From assembly GCA_019420585.1 (NCBI GenBank), contig JAHZGX010000020.1, positions 37,855 through 101,854 on the forward strand: a stretch of DNA of 64,000 nucleotides. The letters are read 5' to 3'. Below, piece by piece: positions 51,361 to 60,618 of this stretch. The notes beneath the pieces were generated by a model. That model was not told the origin of the DNA, made no database searches, and worked only from the letters and a program-made list of their open reading frames with translations. Positions within the stretch are counted from its first letter, which is position 1; each line of letters starts with the position of its first letter. The position numbers and the translations under genes were made by a program. The stretch comes from Prevotellaceae bacterium (GTDB lineage: Bacteria; Bacteroidota; Bacteroidia; Bacteroidales; Bacteroidaceae).

Positions 51361-51600
51361 AGCCCAATTAGGGGCATTTTTGAGAGAGCTTTTCAAAATC
51401 ATGACAAAAGACTCTTGCAAGGAAGAGGTTCCCGTATTTGAGACACGGGGTCCCTTGCTTCTTTGGGACAACACGTATTGCTTGACCGGGACATGTATAT
51501 TGGCAAGATTATTGGACGGAAATCCCATTTGATATGTTGACCATCGCACAGCACTCCCCCAAAACAGGCAGCCCACCGCAGAATATTCCACGGTGGGCTG
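51361..51600 (+). repeat. Dispersed structured repeat, copy C (partly degenerate)
   Basis: It matches copies A and B from GCTTTTCAA through the GCAAGGAA hairpin (51417-51458) and the CTTCTTTGGGACAACACGTATT block to about 51495, then diverges. The inner stem CCCGT/ACGGG is longer than in A or B, with changes on both arms. It runs toward a hairpin at 51569-51600 beside the 3' end of the peptide gene, the same layout as the other copies. Confidence 0.7.
51569..51600 (-). terminator. Terminator of the small peptide gene
   Basis: Perfect 10-bp inverted repeat (51569-51578 with 51591-51600), arms CAGCCCACCG/CGGTGGGCTG, about 50 bases past the stop, followed on the minus strand by TGTTTTGGGG. Confidence 0.75.
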
Positions 51601-51649
51601 TGTCCATGTATCACAGTGCCGTCAGGAGACGGTCACATACGGATGCGCC

Positions 51650-51841
51650 TTACCACTCGTCATCCCAAAGGCTGCGGTTCTCCGTGCCCTTTCCGTCAGA
51701 GCCTGGGGTCTGGTCAATGCCCTTAATCAACTGTTCCCGGTCACTCAGTTCATTGTTGATACCCGGTGACTGGGCCACCATCTCCTCAACTTCCATCTCC
51801 ATCACGCGCATCTGCGGGGGAGCATAATATCTTTTTGTCAT
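51650..51841 (-). CDS. Small acidic protein, unknown (Bacteroidales short-peptide type)
   Basis: A 63-residue protein beginning MTKRYYAPPQMRVMEMEVEEM, a layout (basic start, APxxxVxEME, then a polar acidic tail) seen in many short hypothetical proteins of Bacteroidales. It ends WDDEW. No cysteines, no signal peptide and no double-Gly leader are visible. It lies 33 bases downstream of the 872-residue secreted protein gene on the same strand, and convergent with the radical SAM/SPASM gene, which makes a peptide-substrate role conceivable but unproven. The start at 51841 is chosen over 51868. Confidence 0.6.
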   Translation of the reverse strand: MTKRYYAPPQMRVMEMEVEEMVAQSPGINNELSDREQLIKGIDQTPGSDGKGTENRSLWDDEW

Positions 51842-51874
51842 TTCTGATTTCTCCTTATATATATTCACGACTGA

Positions 51875-54493
51875 TTACTTTACTATCACCTTGCGTCCGT
51901 TCCGGATGTACAATCCGCGCATAGCACGTTCCACGCGCCTGCCCTGCAGGTCATACACCATGCCGGTCCGGGCTTCCTGTGCACCTTCCACACGGCCAAT
52001 GCCGGTCTCCAGGTCGGTGAGCGAGAATCCCTTCACACCTGCAGCAGCCTTCTCAATGGCCAGGTAAGCATGGCCTCCCTTGTTAGTAAAGGCTGCGCCG
52101 TCTTCTGCGCCCCAGTAGAAACCGATGTTCTCTCCGTTGTTGTCCTGCGAAAGTTTGTAAAAACGATAGTCCTTATCCTCCTCAGGAGCAGCAGTCGTCT
52201 CATCAGCAAGCGTGCCACGCAGGAGGTTCTCCTTGGGAGCAGCGGGTTTGGATGCCACGTAAACCTGGGCATACTTACCCTCCTCGGCCTTCAGGAGCAC
52301 GCCGGTATTGGCCGGGATAATCTCTCCCTCGGCATAGCAATAGTTGATGGACAGTTTACCCTCCGGTGTCATTGTAATCACTCCTGCCTCCATGCCGGCA
52401 GGTACAAAGGTGGACGCGCTGCTGTAATAAGTGGCATAGCCCTCGGCAGTCACTTCTATCTCTCCCATGCAAAGTTTCTGGGTGTCAGAACTGTTCTTGA
52501 TGCCAGGCTTGCTGAAGTATGTTTCCTTCTTTCCGGTAATCACCACCCATTTGCCCTTGTCGGCCTCTACGGTAAAGGTACCTTGCAGGTTCTTACGCAC
52601 CTGTACTGGGATAGTATTCGTCACGGTAGGCTCTTCAGCAACGGTGGACAGCGCCATGGCGGTCACGGCTGTTTCGTCGCCCACCGCATTGCCAGCACCG
52701 CTGGCGGGATAACCCACATAATAACCGGCCACGGCAATTTCCGTTGCTCCGTCAATCCCGCTGTAGTTAATCACATCCACGGGGCTATAAGGGTGTTCCC
52801 ATGTACCGTCTCCGCTCACCAAAAGCAGGGTGTATGAAGCCTCAGCCTCCCGGTATGTCTCGGTGGCAGCAGCAGTGGCCGTGATGGTGGTGAGACCCGG
52901 TGCCACATAGGTCACGGTGCCGTCCTCGGCCACGGTGGCCACGGTGGGATCGCTGCTCGTGTAGGTCACCTGGCCATCAGAAGTGCAGGTCAGGGTATTG
53001 GCAGGAATCTCCTTCACGCCGAAGGCCACCTCCACATTGTCCTGTGCAAAAGACATCTCGGGCCGGGTGGCATCTTCTATCTCGGTGATGTAATCCGGTG
53101 CCTCGGGTGCGAGTTCATAGTAAGGGTCACCTGTCTTGGGGATATATTTAATAAGCAGACCGGCTATGTCATACTTAACACCTCCCTTGAGCGTCACGCT
53201 CGAGATGGCACCCATGGCATCGTACACGGTCAGTTCATTGCCGTTGGCATCCTTTACCTTCACAGCCGAAGTGCATGAAGCATCGCTCTCCGTGCCTACG
53301 TTCTTCACCACAATCTGTTTGCCCACCAGTTCATCGGTGATGGCACCAATGGCAACCTCCTGTCCCTCATAGGGAGTGGGGGCATCCGTCACCACAAGCG
53401 TCCCGGCAACGGCAGCACCGGCAACCTCCGGGAGACCTTGGTAAAATGCATAGGTTCCTGTTACCTCCATGGTCACCTTCTTGCCATACACCACCTCAGC
53501 GGGAACCGTTCCGTACAGAATAATCGTGCCTGTAGCATCGCTCAGATATGTGGAAGTGCCTTTCTTGCCATACACCAGAGCATCGGTCAACTGGAGTTTG
53601 GACTTCTCGGTGGGCTGGGCAGCCGCAAAAGCGGCGATGTTCTCATATACGGTCATCGGTGCAACCTTGGTATAGGTGGCCGATGCAACGGGACTGTTGG
53701 CCTTGCCGTCCACGGCTGCCATGGCCTTCACCGTGGTTGTAGCGGTGACGGTGATGTCCTTGCTGTCCCCGGTGAAGGAAGCGCTCTCGATGGTGGGGGC
53801 ATTTCCATCTGTAGTGTAATAGACAGTTGCACCAGCCTCATTATTGGTGATGGTGACCACCTGGCTCTCTCCCTCGAACTCGCAAGCTGGGGTCAACGTG
53901 GGAGCCGCGGCTTTTTCTTGCACGTCACCGCCGCCGGGATTAACGTAATACTCCACCTTGGAAACCTGAACCAGTCCATTACTTGTGCCAGCAGCACAGT
54001 CAAACACAAGTTGGAGCACATTGCCGGCAGCAGGATTTGCTATATTGAAAGCAAGTTCTCCCGCTTTAATTTCATCGGCAGGAACAATCTCTATCGCCTC
54101 ATCCGACACATCCCCTGCATAAACACGCAAATCAATTGAATTTACCTTTGCTGCTGTTACCTTATCTATAGTCACCACAACCTTGGATACAGGATCATCA
54201 AAGGAACTTTCATTTGTGATAGAAGCCGTAGAAGCATTGTCTTTACGCCCACATTTCACGTAATTCCAACCATTATTGTTATTGTTGAAATTTGCAATAG
54301 TCCACGTACAGCCATCAATTGTGGCATTCCATGTCTGAGTATAAGAACTTATTTTACCACTATTGGTTTCGGCTGAAAATGTCAGCGTCCTATACAGCGT
54401 TTCCTCCGCAAACGCATTACCCCCCCCTATGACAAATGTCGCGAGGAACAGGAAAAAGGCTCTAAGAGCCGATTCTAAAGTAGTTTTTCTCAT
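51875..54493 (-). CDS. Large secreted multidomain protein with CHB_HEX_C, OB-like and Ig-like modules and sorting tail
   Basis: An 872-residue protein with a signal peptide (about 1-29, NAFAEE). Modules: a beta-sandwich (about 35-180); a chitobiase C-terminal-like domain (VVTITNNEAGATVYYTTDG, about 200-280); an OB-fold-like region (AFAAAQPTEKSKLQLTDALVYG, about 285-470); a Big_2-like Ig domain (YTSSDPTVATVAEDGTVTYV, about 490-585); another OB-like domain (ISGDGTWEHPYSPVDV-type start, about 590-690); and a C-terminal tail with YDLQGRRV and LYIRNGRKV. No enzyme motif is seen. It probably works as a surface adhesin or glycan-binding protein. A TATATTTG box lies 95 bases upstream. Confidence 0.75.
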   Translation of the reverse strand: MRKTTLESALRAFFLFLATFVIGGGNAFAEETLYRTLTFSAETNSGKISSYTQTWNATIDGCTWTIANFNNNNNGWNYVKCGRKDNASTASITNESSFDDPVSKVVVTIDKVTAAKVNSIDLRVYAGDVSDEAIEIVPADEIKAGELAFNIANPAAGNVLQLVFDCAAGTSNGLVQVSKVEYYVNPGGGDVQEKAAAPTLTPACEFEGESQVVTITNNEAGATVYYTTDGNAPTIESASFTGDSKDITVTATTTVKAMAAVDGKANSPVASATYTKVAPMTVYENIAAFAAAQPTEKSKLQLTDALVYGKKGTSTYLSDATGTIILYGTVPAEVVYGKKVTMEVTGTYAFYQGLPEVAGAAVAGTLVVTDAPTPYEGQEVAIGAITDELVGKQIVVKNVGTESDASCTSAVKVKDANGNELTVYDAMGAISSVTLKGGVKYDIAGLLIKYIPKTGDPYYELAPEAPDYITEIEDATRPEMSFAQDNVEVAFGVKEIPANTLTCTSDGQVTYTSSDPTVATVAEDGTVTYVAPGLTTITATAAATETYREAEASYTLLLVSGDGTWEHPYSPVDVINYSGIDGATEIAVAGYYVGYPASGAGNAVGDETAVTAMALSTVAEEPTVTNTIPVQVRKNLQGTFTVEADKGKWVVITGKKETYFSKPGIKNSSDTQKLCMGEIEVTAEGYATYYSSASTFVPAGMEAGVITMTPEGKLSINYCYAEGEIIPANTGVLLKAEEGKYAQVYVASKPAAPKENLLRGTLADETTAAPEEDKDYRFYKLSQDNNGENIGFYWGAEDGAAFTNKGGHAYLAIEKAAAGVKGFSLTDLETGIGRVEGAQEARTGMVYDLQGRRVERAMRGLYIRNGRKVIVK

Positions 54494-54588
54494 GTTTGTT
54501 ATGGTTTTATTGAGTTAGTAATAATTCTGTCCTAGCACGATGGCACCCTGCCACAGCATTTCCTGCTGATTAGCAATAAACTCAAAGG

Positions 54589-54596
54589 CAAATATA
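54589..54596 (-). promoter_or_regulatory. Bacteroidetes -7 box of the 872-residue protein gene
   Basis: TATATTTG on the minus strand, about 95 bases before the start codon. Confidence 0.55.
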
Positions 54597-54694
54597 CGTA
54601 AATTAGCGGAAAGACAGAGGTGTTTGACAAAAACTTTTCTGTCACCGGTGAAAAATGTTACCTCGCTGTTACAACTCCCTGGAAAAAAGCGCGC

Positions 54695-55930
54695 TCAGGG
54701 ATACAACAGATAAGGTTTGCGCTGGCGCAGGTACTGTCGAAGGCCGGTCTGCCAGGTGCGCCTGATTTGTCGCTCGGAGGCTCCCGCCACAATCATCTGC
54801 CGCACACAGGGCGTTCCCATCAGCAAATCGAAGAACCGGGCACGGTGCCCAAAGAAAGTTCCCTCATCGGGCATACGCCGATAGGCATCCAGGACATACT
54901 CCAGATGAATCCTGTCCCATCGCTCAAGTTCGGCAAGGGGAAGCGAAGAGAGATCCACGCCATGGCACTCCTGCCCCAGCAGAGGCGGCTGCTTGGCTCC
55001 AGGCATGCTGCGGGGAATGAAAGTGAACGAGCATCCGGTCAACCGGGGATGCCCGTACATCTGGAAAGGATGCTCCGTGCCGCGCCCCAGGGAAAGTGTG
55101 GTGCCCTCAAAAGGACAGATGCTGGCATAAAGATAGATGCTGCGCATGTCGGGCAAGTTGGGGCTTGGGGGAACAGGCAAAGTGTAGAGCGTATGGTGGG
55201 TGTAGCCGGCACAGGGAATTACGGTAAGGCTGCACGGATGCTCCACCCAGCCTTCACCCTGTGCCATAGAGGCCAGTTCGCCCAGCGTAAGTCCGTGCAC
55301 CACGGGGATGGGCAGCGCACCCACACCGCTGTGCAGGCTGTCCTCCAGCAAGGGGCCATCCACATAATGGCCGGTGGGATTGGGACGGTCGAACACCACC
55401 ACCTGCCTGCCCGTCTGCCCGCAGCGGTTCATGAGCCGCAACATAGATATATAATAGGTATAGAAGCGCAGCCCGACATCCTGGATGTCCACCACCAGGA
55501 GATCAAAGGCATGCATGAGGGAGTCGGGAGGTCCCTGTGCGCCACCATCGTAGAGCGAGTGTATGGGAATGCCCGTAGGAGCATCCATCGAACTGCCCAC
55601 ACGCTCCCCTGCATCGGCCGTGCCCCGGAACCCATGCTCGGGACCGAACAGGGCGGTCACCTGCACATCGGCATCCAGCAGGCGGTCAAGCGTATGCCGC
55701 CCATGGCTGTCCACACCCGTCTGGTTGCTGAAAAGGGCAACGCGGTGCCCGCGGAGCAAAGGCATGTAGAGCGACTCGCGCTCACAACCCAAAAGCAGCG
55801 TGGAGTCGGCATGCAGGAGTCGTGCCCACACAGGCATGCCGACAGCCCACACCAAGAACAGGAGCAGAATGCACTGCAGGAAGAAAGAGGGACGTGCTGA
55901 CTGTGAAATATGTTTCTGTCGGGAGGTCAT
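54695..55930 (-). CDS. namZ: Exo-beta-N-acetylmuramidase NamZ family (DUF1343)
   Basis: A 411-residue protein with an N-terminal hydrophobic signal or anchor (about 16-35). DUF1343 motifs are clear: RVALFSNQTGVDSHGRHTLD, VTALFGPEHGFRG, IHSLYDG, DLLVVDIQDVGLRFYTY, VVVFDRPNP and PIPVVHGLTLGELA. Characterised members release MurNAc from the non-reducing end of peptidoglycan fragments. It lies 32 bases after rsgA and is probably the last gene of frr-rsgA-namZ, linking cell-wall sugar recovery to a ribosome-factor operon. Confidence 0.92.
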   Translation of the reverse strand: MTSRQKHISQSARPSFFLQCILLLFLVWAVGMPVWARLLHADSTLLLGCERESLYMPLLRGHRVALFSNQTGVDSHGRHTLDRLLDADVQVTALFGPEHGFRGTADAGERVGSSMDAPTGIPIHSLYDGGAQGPPDSLMHAFDLLVVDIQDVGLRFYTYYISMLRLMNRCGQTGRQVVVFDRPNPTGHYVDGPLLEDSLHSGVGALPIPVVHGLTLGELASMAQGEGWVEHPCSLTVIPCAGYTHHTLYTLPVPPSPNLPDMRSIYLYASICPFEGTTLSLGRGTEHPFQMYGHPRLTGCSFTFIPRSMPGAKQPPLLGQECHGVDLSSLPLAELERWDRIHLEYVLDAYRRMPDEGTFFGHRARFFDLLMGTPCVRQMIVAGASERQIRRTWQTGLRQYLRQRKPYLLYP

Positions 55931-55962
55931 CGGGGAAAGTTATGCATGAGAAAAGAGGAAGG

Positions 55963-56904
55963 TCAGAAAGCCTTGCGGTAACGGTCCTCATCCTTGTCCT
56001 CCAGCATGGAAAGGTAACTGGTGTAGCGGCTCTGCGCAATACGGCTCTCCTCCACGGCACGAAGCACCGCGCAACCGGGCTCATGCGTGTGGGTGCAGTC
56101 GGCAAAACGGCACTCTTGCCCCACCTGGAATATTTCACGGAAGTAATGAGCCACCTCAGTGCGCTCCATGTCGAAGGTGCCGAATCCCTTGATGCCCGGC
56201 GTGTCGATGAGCGAACCGCCCTGTGGCAGGAAAAACATCTGGGAGAAGGTGGTGGTGTGCATGCCCGTGTGGTGAGCCGTGCTTATCTCCGCCGTACGCG
56301 CACCGGCATCGGGCAGGAGTGCATTGAGCAGCGTGCTCTTGCCCACACCGCTGTTGCCGCTGAGCAGCGTGGTGCAGCCGGCCAGCCGGGAGCGCGCCTC
56401 ATCGAGCCCGTCACCCAATTTGGCACTGATGCGCAGGCAAGTGTAACCCAGCGATGAATACAGGTGGCATAGAGCCTCCATGTAACTGAGGTCTTCGGGG
56501 GAGCACAAATCTATCTTATTGAAAAGCAGAAGCACCGGCACACGGTAAGCCTCGGCACTGGCCAGGAATCGGTCAATGAAGGTGGTGCTTACCTCGGGAT
56601 GCGACACGGTAACAAGCAAAGCCGCCTGGTCAATGTTGGCCGCAATGATGTGGCTTTGCTTGGAAAGGTTGGAGGCACGGCGTATGATGTAGTTGCGGCG
56701 GTCGACAATCTCCTCAATGAGAGCCGTCGTGCCATCGGCTCCCGGAGTGATGCACACACGGTCACCCACGGCCACGGGGTTGGTGCTGCGTATGCCCTTG
56801 AGGCGGAAATTGCCCTTTACCTTGCACTCGAAAGTCTGGCCGCAGTCCGTCAGAACCACGTACCAGCTTCCGGTGTTCCTTATTACGAGACCCTGCAGAG
56901 CCAT
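55963..56904 (-). CDS. rsgA: Small ribosomal subunit biogenesis GTPase RsgA
   Basis: A 313-residue circularly permuted GTPase. The N-terminal OB fold (about 5-65) is followed by G-motifs in permuted order: NKIDL (G4), then GNSGVGKSTLLN (G1, P-loop) and DTPGIKGF (G3). The C-terminal zinc site CRFADCTHTHEPGC is present. It checks late 30S assembly. It lies 5 bases after frr. Confidence 0.97.
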   Translation of the reverse strand: MALQGLVIRNTGSWYVVLTDCGQTFECKVKGNFRLKGIRSTNPVAVGDRVCITPGADGTTALIEEIVDRRNYIIRRASNLSKQSHIIAANIDQAALLVTVSHPEVSTTFIDRFLASAEAYRVPVLLLFNKIDLCSPEDLSYMEALCHLYSSLGYTCLRISAKLGDGLDEARSRLAGCTTLLSGNSGVGKSTLLNALLPDAGARTAEISTAHHTGMHTTTFSQMFFLPQGGSLIDTPGIKGFGTFDMERTEVAHYFREIFQVGQECRFADCTHTHEPGCAVLRAVEESRIAQSRYTSYLSMLEDKDEDRYRKAF

Positions 56905-56909
56905 CTGTC

Positions 56910-57470
56910 TCAGACGGTCATTATCTCCTTGGTCTTGGCGGCAAGCAACTCGTCAATCTTGCGTATGTACTTGTCGTGCACCTTCTGGAGCTGTGCCTCG
57001 CCATCCTTCTCGGCATCCTCGGCCAGTCCGTCCTTGATGGCCTTCTTGAGACGGTCAATCGTGTCACGCCGCGCATTGCGCACGCTTATCTTGGCCTGCT
57101 CTTCTTCCTTGCCGCACTGCTTGGCCAGCATCTTGCGCCTTTCCTCGGTCAAGGGCGGGATATTGAGACGTATAATCTCTCCGTTGTTGTCTGGCGTGAT
57201 GCCCAAATCACTGTCCAAAATGGCTTTCTCTATGATTCGGAACATGCTCTTGTCCCATGGCTTGATGGCAATGGTGCGCGCATCGGGAGTGTTGATTGCC
57301 GCCACATTGTTGAGCGGAACCATGCTGCCGTAACTGTCCACGCGTATTCCATCCAGAATCTTGATGTTTGCCTTGCCTGCACGAATGTGCGCCAATGATT
57401 CCTCCAGATACATCACAGCCTCTTCCATACGTTCCTCAGCCTGCGCCAAAGTCTCTTTTACGTCTATCAT
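56910..57470 (-). CDS. frr: Ribosome recycling factor
   Basis: A 186-residue, full-length factor. The three-helix-bundle landmarks are HIRAGKANIKILDGIRVDSYGS, PLNNVAAINTPDARTI and NIPPLTEERRKML. With EF-G it splits the post-termination ribosome. First gene of frr-rsgA-namZ, with a full promoter 50 bases upstream. Confidence 0.97.
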   Translation of the reverse strand: MIDVKETLAQAEERMEEAVMYLEESLAHIRAGKANIKILDGIRVDSYGSMVPLNNVAAINTPDARTIAIKPWDKSMFRIIEKAILDSDLGITPDNNGEIIRLNIPPLTEERRKMLAKQCGKEEEQAKISVRNARRDTIDRLKKAIKDGLAEDAEKDGEAQLQKVHDKYIRKIDELLAAKTKEIMTV

Positions 57471-57520
57471 AAATAGGTCAGGTTTAATGTTGTTTCCTTA
57501 TACGAACTATAATTTATTAG

Positions 57521-57551
57521 CAAAAGTAGGCCATTCCTTGCAAAAAAACAA
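57521..57551 (-). promoter_or_regulatory. Promoter of the frr operon (TTG-N20-TACTTTTG)
   Basis: On the minus strand, TTG at 57551-57549 and TACTTTTG at 57528-57521 with a 20-base spacer. Confidence 0.75.
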
Positions 57552-57583
57552 GGCAACGAAGCACAAATGCAGCTTTTTCTACA

Positions 57584-57591
57584 TATCTTTG
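57584..57591 (+). promoter_or_regulatory. Bacteroidetes -7 box of the VTC/DUF4956 locus
   Basis: TATCTTTG, 23 bases before the start of the VTC gene. Confidence 0.6.
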
Positions 57592-57614
57592 TACGTAGAT
57601 AGTTCCGTTGTGCT

Positions 57615-58442
57615 ATGGAAACCGACCAAAGGATACACCAACTGCTGAGCAGGCTGAAGCCCATTACGCTGGAGCAAATGTCTGACATCCGACTGATGAA
57701 CAGGACGGACACCAAGTTCGTGACCAGCAAGGAGAAACTGGCCAAACTGTTGGAGATGGCAGAGGGGAAGTATTATGCCCAGACCATAGGCGACAGCAAG
57801 GTGGCCAATTACATGACCACCTATTGGGACACCACCGACCACCGATTCTATCTGGAACACCACAATGGGCACTCTCCCAGGCAGAAGGTACGCGTAAGAA
57901 CCTACATGGACAGCGGCATCACTTTCCTGGAGGTGAAGACCAAGAACAACCACGGACGCACCAAGAAAAAGCGGGTAGAAGTACCGTGCCAGCAAATCAA
58001 GGCGGAGAACGGGAACGATGAGTTCCTCATGGGACTCGTACACAAGGGGCTTGCCGACATGCACCCCACCGTGCGCAATCAGTTCCACCGCATCACACTG
58101 GTCAACTATGGCAAAACGGAGAGGCTGACCATTGACCTGGACGTGCAGTTCCACAACCTGGAGACCGGCATGGATGTGGGCACCGGGCGGTTGGTCATCA
58201 TCGAACTCAAGCGTGACGGCAACGTATACAGCCCTGTGCTGGACATCCTGCGCCAACTGCGCATCAAGCCTTCGGGATTCAGCAAATACTGCATTGGCAG
58301 CGTCATGACCAACAGCACGCTCAAGCGCAACATGTTCAAAATCAGAATGACCACTTTGAGCCGGCTTGCAGACACACACCTCTGCCTGGCACATGACACA
58401 CAACCCAAACCCGGACACGCGACACCAACGACTAATCAATAA
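57615..58442 (+). CDS. VTC-domain (polyphosphate polymerase-like) protein
   Basis: A 275-residue soluble protein with the VTC domain: NRTDTKFVTS near residue 28 (Arg and Lys of the tunnel entrance), TTYWDTTDHRFYLEHHNG, KVRVRTYMDSGITFLEVKTKN with the ExK pair (about 107-111), KKKRVEV, and VIIELKRDG near 195. The fold is a triphosphate tunnel; yeast Vtc4 makes polyphosphate with it. Here it is cytoplasmic and lacks SPX and membrane domains; the partner is the DUF4956 membrane protein 18 bases downstream. Whether it makes polyphosphate or transfers another phosphate is unknown. Confidence 0.88.
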   Translation: METDQRIHQLLSRLKPITLEQMSDIRLMNRTDTKFVTSKEKLAKLLEMAEGKYYAQTIGDSKVANYMTTYWDTTDHRFYLEHHNGHSPRQKVRVRTYMDSGITFLEVKTKNNHGRTKKKRVEVPCQQIKAENGNDEFLMGLVHKGLADMHPTVRNQFHRITLVNYGKTERLTIDLDVQFHNLETGMDVGTGRLVIIELKRDGNVYSPVLDILRQLRIKPSGFSKYCIGSVMTNSTLKRNMFKIRMTTLSRLADTHLCLAHDTQPKPGHATPTTNQ

Positions 58443-58460
58443 TTAACATACAAAACAGAA

Positions 58461-59171
58461 ATGGACTTTTTTGCCGACATCAACTACCGCATGGGTGAAC
58501 TGATGGGAATCACATTCTTCGACCCCAAGCAATTTGTTTCCCTCGTCATCCGCTTTATCATCAACTTTGCTGTGGTGGCCATCATAGCACGCTATTTCTA
58601 CTTCCCCAAGAGTAACCGGCGTGACTACATGTTCGTATTCATCATCATGTCCATCAGCATCTTCATGCTGGTGACCCTCATGGAGGGTGACATCATGAAC
58701 ACAGGCGCGGCACTGGGTCTGTTCGCCATATTCGGCATCATACGTTACCGCACCGAGGCTGTGCCCATCAGGGAAATGACTTACCTCTTCATGCTGGTGG
58801 CAGTGAGCGTAGTCAATGCCATGGGACGTGCCGAATACCATCCCAAGAGTGACTACTGGTCGGGGATAGGACTGGTGACAATAATTTTCGCCAACCTTAT
58901 CTTCATCATGCTTGCGTGGCTCTTTGAGAGCAGCAAGTTGGTCAACAGCAACTGCAGCAAATACATCAAGTACGATAACGTATCTCTAATATCGCCCGAC
59001 AAGCGCGAGGAATTGAAGGCTGACTTGGAGAAGCGCACGGGTCTGAAGATACTGAAAGTGGAGGTGGGCATGATTGACTTCCTGAAGGACTGCTGCCTCA
59101 TACGTATCTACTACGATGACCCGAAAGACCGCGGCAACAGCATTGAACAAGTGACACGCATGCCGCGATAA
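58461..59171 (+). CDS. DUF4956 membrane protein
   Basis: A 236-residue protein. About four membrane segments lie in the first 150 residues (FIINFAVVAIIARYFYF; VFIIMSISIFMLVTLM; MTYLFMLVAVSVVNAMG; IGLVTIIFANLIFIMLAWLF) with the conserved GLFAIFGIIRYRTEAVPIREMTYLF-type loop. A soluble C-terminal domain (about 155-236) of ferredoxin-like pattern follows. DUF4956 genes often neighbour VTC-domain genes in bacteria; the protein may anchor the polymerase or export its product. Function not known. Confidence 0.88.
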   Translation: MDFFADINYRMGELMGITFFDPKQFVSLVIRFIINFAVVAIIARYFYFPKSNRRDYMFVFIIMSISIFMLVTLMEGDIMNTGAALGLFAIFGIIRYRTEAVPIREMTYLFMLVAVSVVNAMGRAEYHPKSDYWSGIGLVTIIFANLIFIMLAWLFESSKLVNSNCSKYIKYDNVSLISPDKREELKADLEKRTGLKILKVEVGMIDFLKDCCLIRIYYDDPKDRGNSIEQVTRMPR

Positions 59172-59217
59172 AAAGAAAGAGACCTGCAAGCACATCATTT
59201 ATACATTATAATATATT

Positions 59218-60048
59218 ATGAAAAAGACCCTGCTGTTATTACCGCTTATGGCGCTCCTGCCCATTGCCTCCCAAGCAGAAGGAACTGACGAGGGAGCCTT
59301 GTGGGCAGAGATAGGAGTGCAGAAATCCATCAACAAGCAATGGAAGGTGGGCATGGACACTGAGTTCCGCGCACAGGACAAGGCACGCTGGAGCATTGGT
59401 GCCAACGCCTCTTACAAGCCCATCAAGTACTTCAAACTAGGGGTGGCCTATAACTTTCTCTACCGCCGGTACCCCGAGACCGACAAGCCACACTATGACA
59501 AGGACGATGGAGAGTATGACGGATACAACCATGATGAACGATACTGGTCGCCACGCCATCGCGTGAGCCTTGATGCCACCGGCACCAGGAAGTTCGGGCG
59601 CTGGTTGCGCATCTCCCTGCGTGAACGGTATCAGTTCACTCGCCGAACCGAAACAAATTATACCAGGACCAAATATCGCTGCGAAACCATAGGTGACGGA
59701 TATGGCAACTTCCGGGAAGAATGGGAGGATCCGGAAACAACCGAGCGTACCAAGCCCGCCGAAAGCGACCACGTGCTGCGCAGCCGCCTGAAACTGGAGA
59801 TGGACAAGAAGGGCTGCCAGTGGAGTCCGTTCCTCTCCGTGGAGACACACAATAACCTGGGCAGCGGACAGAAAATGAATCTGGAGAAGGTGCGCACGGG
59901 GCTCGGGTGCGAGTACAAGATAAACAAGCAACACAGCGTCTCGCTTGCCTACTTGTTTACAGCCAACGTACATGACGACGAGGATGCACACGAGCGTTTG
60001 CACGAACGCACACATGCAGCCAACATCGGCTATCAGTTTGAGTTCTGA
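59218..60048 (+). CDS. DUF2490 outer-membrane beta-barrel protein
   Basis: A 276-residue protein with a signal peptide (1-20, IASQAE). The mature part alternates polar and aromatic residues in strands (GALWAEIGVQKSINKQWKVGMDTEFRAQ and onward), and the last strand ends in Phe (YQFEF), as in outer-membrane barrels. DUF2490 proteins are predicted small porin-like barrels of unknown role. Third gene of the VTC/DUF4956 locus, 46 bases after DUF4956. Confidence 0.85.
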   Translation: MKKTLLLLPLMALLPIASQAEGTDEGALWAEIGVQKSINKQWKVGMDTEFRAQDKARWSIGANASYKPIKYFKLGVAYNFLYRRYPETDKPHYDKDDGEYDGYNHDERYWSPRHRVSLDATGTRKFGRWLRISLRERYQFTRRTETNYTRTKYRCETIGDGYGNFREEWEDPETTERTKPAESDHVLRSRLKLEMDKKGCQWSPFLSVETHNNLGSGQKMNLEKVRTGLGCEYKINKQHSVSLAYLFTANVHDDEDAHERLHERTHAANIGYQFEF

Positions 60049-60125
60049 GCCGCACTGTCAACTGCACCAAACACGCATACAAAAGACAAACAAGAACATA
60101 TCCCAAACATAAAGAAGAAAGAACT

Positions 60126-60578
60126 ATGAAAAAGGCATTCATAATGGTTGCAGCCGCACTGCTCTGTGCAACAAACATCGCAGCCGATGAGTACAACTAT
60201 CTGACCGTGACCTGCACCAACGCCGAGCAAAGCATCTCGCTGCCCACAGTGCAGAAAATAACTTTCAGCGACGGCAATGCCGTGGTAACTGCATCAGACG
60301 GGAATATTTACACCTACCCGCTCACTGAACTGCAGAAAATGTCCTTCACCGCCACTGCTACCGCCATCAAAGCACTGCCCACACAGGAGAAAGGACTCAC
60401 CTGCAAGGACGGCACACTCAAGGTGACCGGTACCGGCATACTGCACATCTACAATGAAGCCGGCGCACTGGTGCAGATGGCACACGTGCAGGACGGTGCA
60501 AACATCAACCTGAACTCGCTGCCCAAGGGCATCTATGTGGTCAACATGGGGCAGAAGACCATCAAGGTGAGGAGATAA
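60126..60578 (+). CDS. Small secreted protein with sorting-domain-like C-terminus
   Basis: A 150-residue protein with a signal peptide (about 1-20). The core (about 25-85) is a short beta domain with VQKITFSDGNAVVTASDG. The last about 65 residues resemble a type A C-terminal sorting domain (LHIYNEAGALVQ, LPKGIYVVNMGQKTIKV). So the protein is a small beta domain attached to a secretion signal. Forty bases separate it from the next secreted protein, and the two share the VxDIxYS/ITFS-type strand pattern. Function unknown. Confidence 0.75.
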   Translation: MKKAFIMVAAALLCATNIAADEYNYLTVTCTNAEQSISLPTVQKITFSDGNAVVTASDGNIYTYPLTELQKMSFTATATAIKALPTQEKGLTCKDGTLKVTGTGILHIYNEAGALVQMAHVQDGANINLNSLPKGIYVVNMGQKTIKVRR

Positions 60579-60618
60579 ACCTGTGCCTGCACAGGAACCA
60601 CGAAAACAGGGAAGACTT

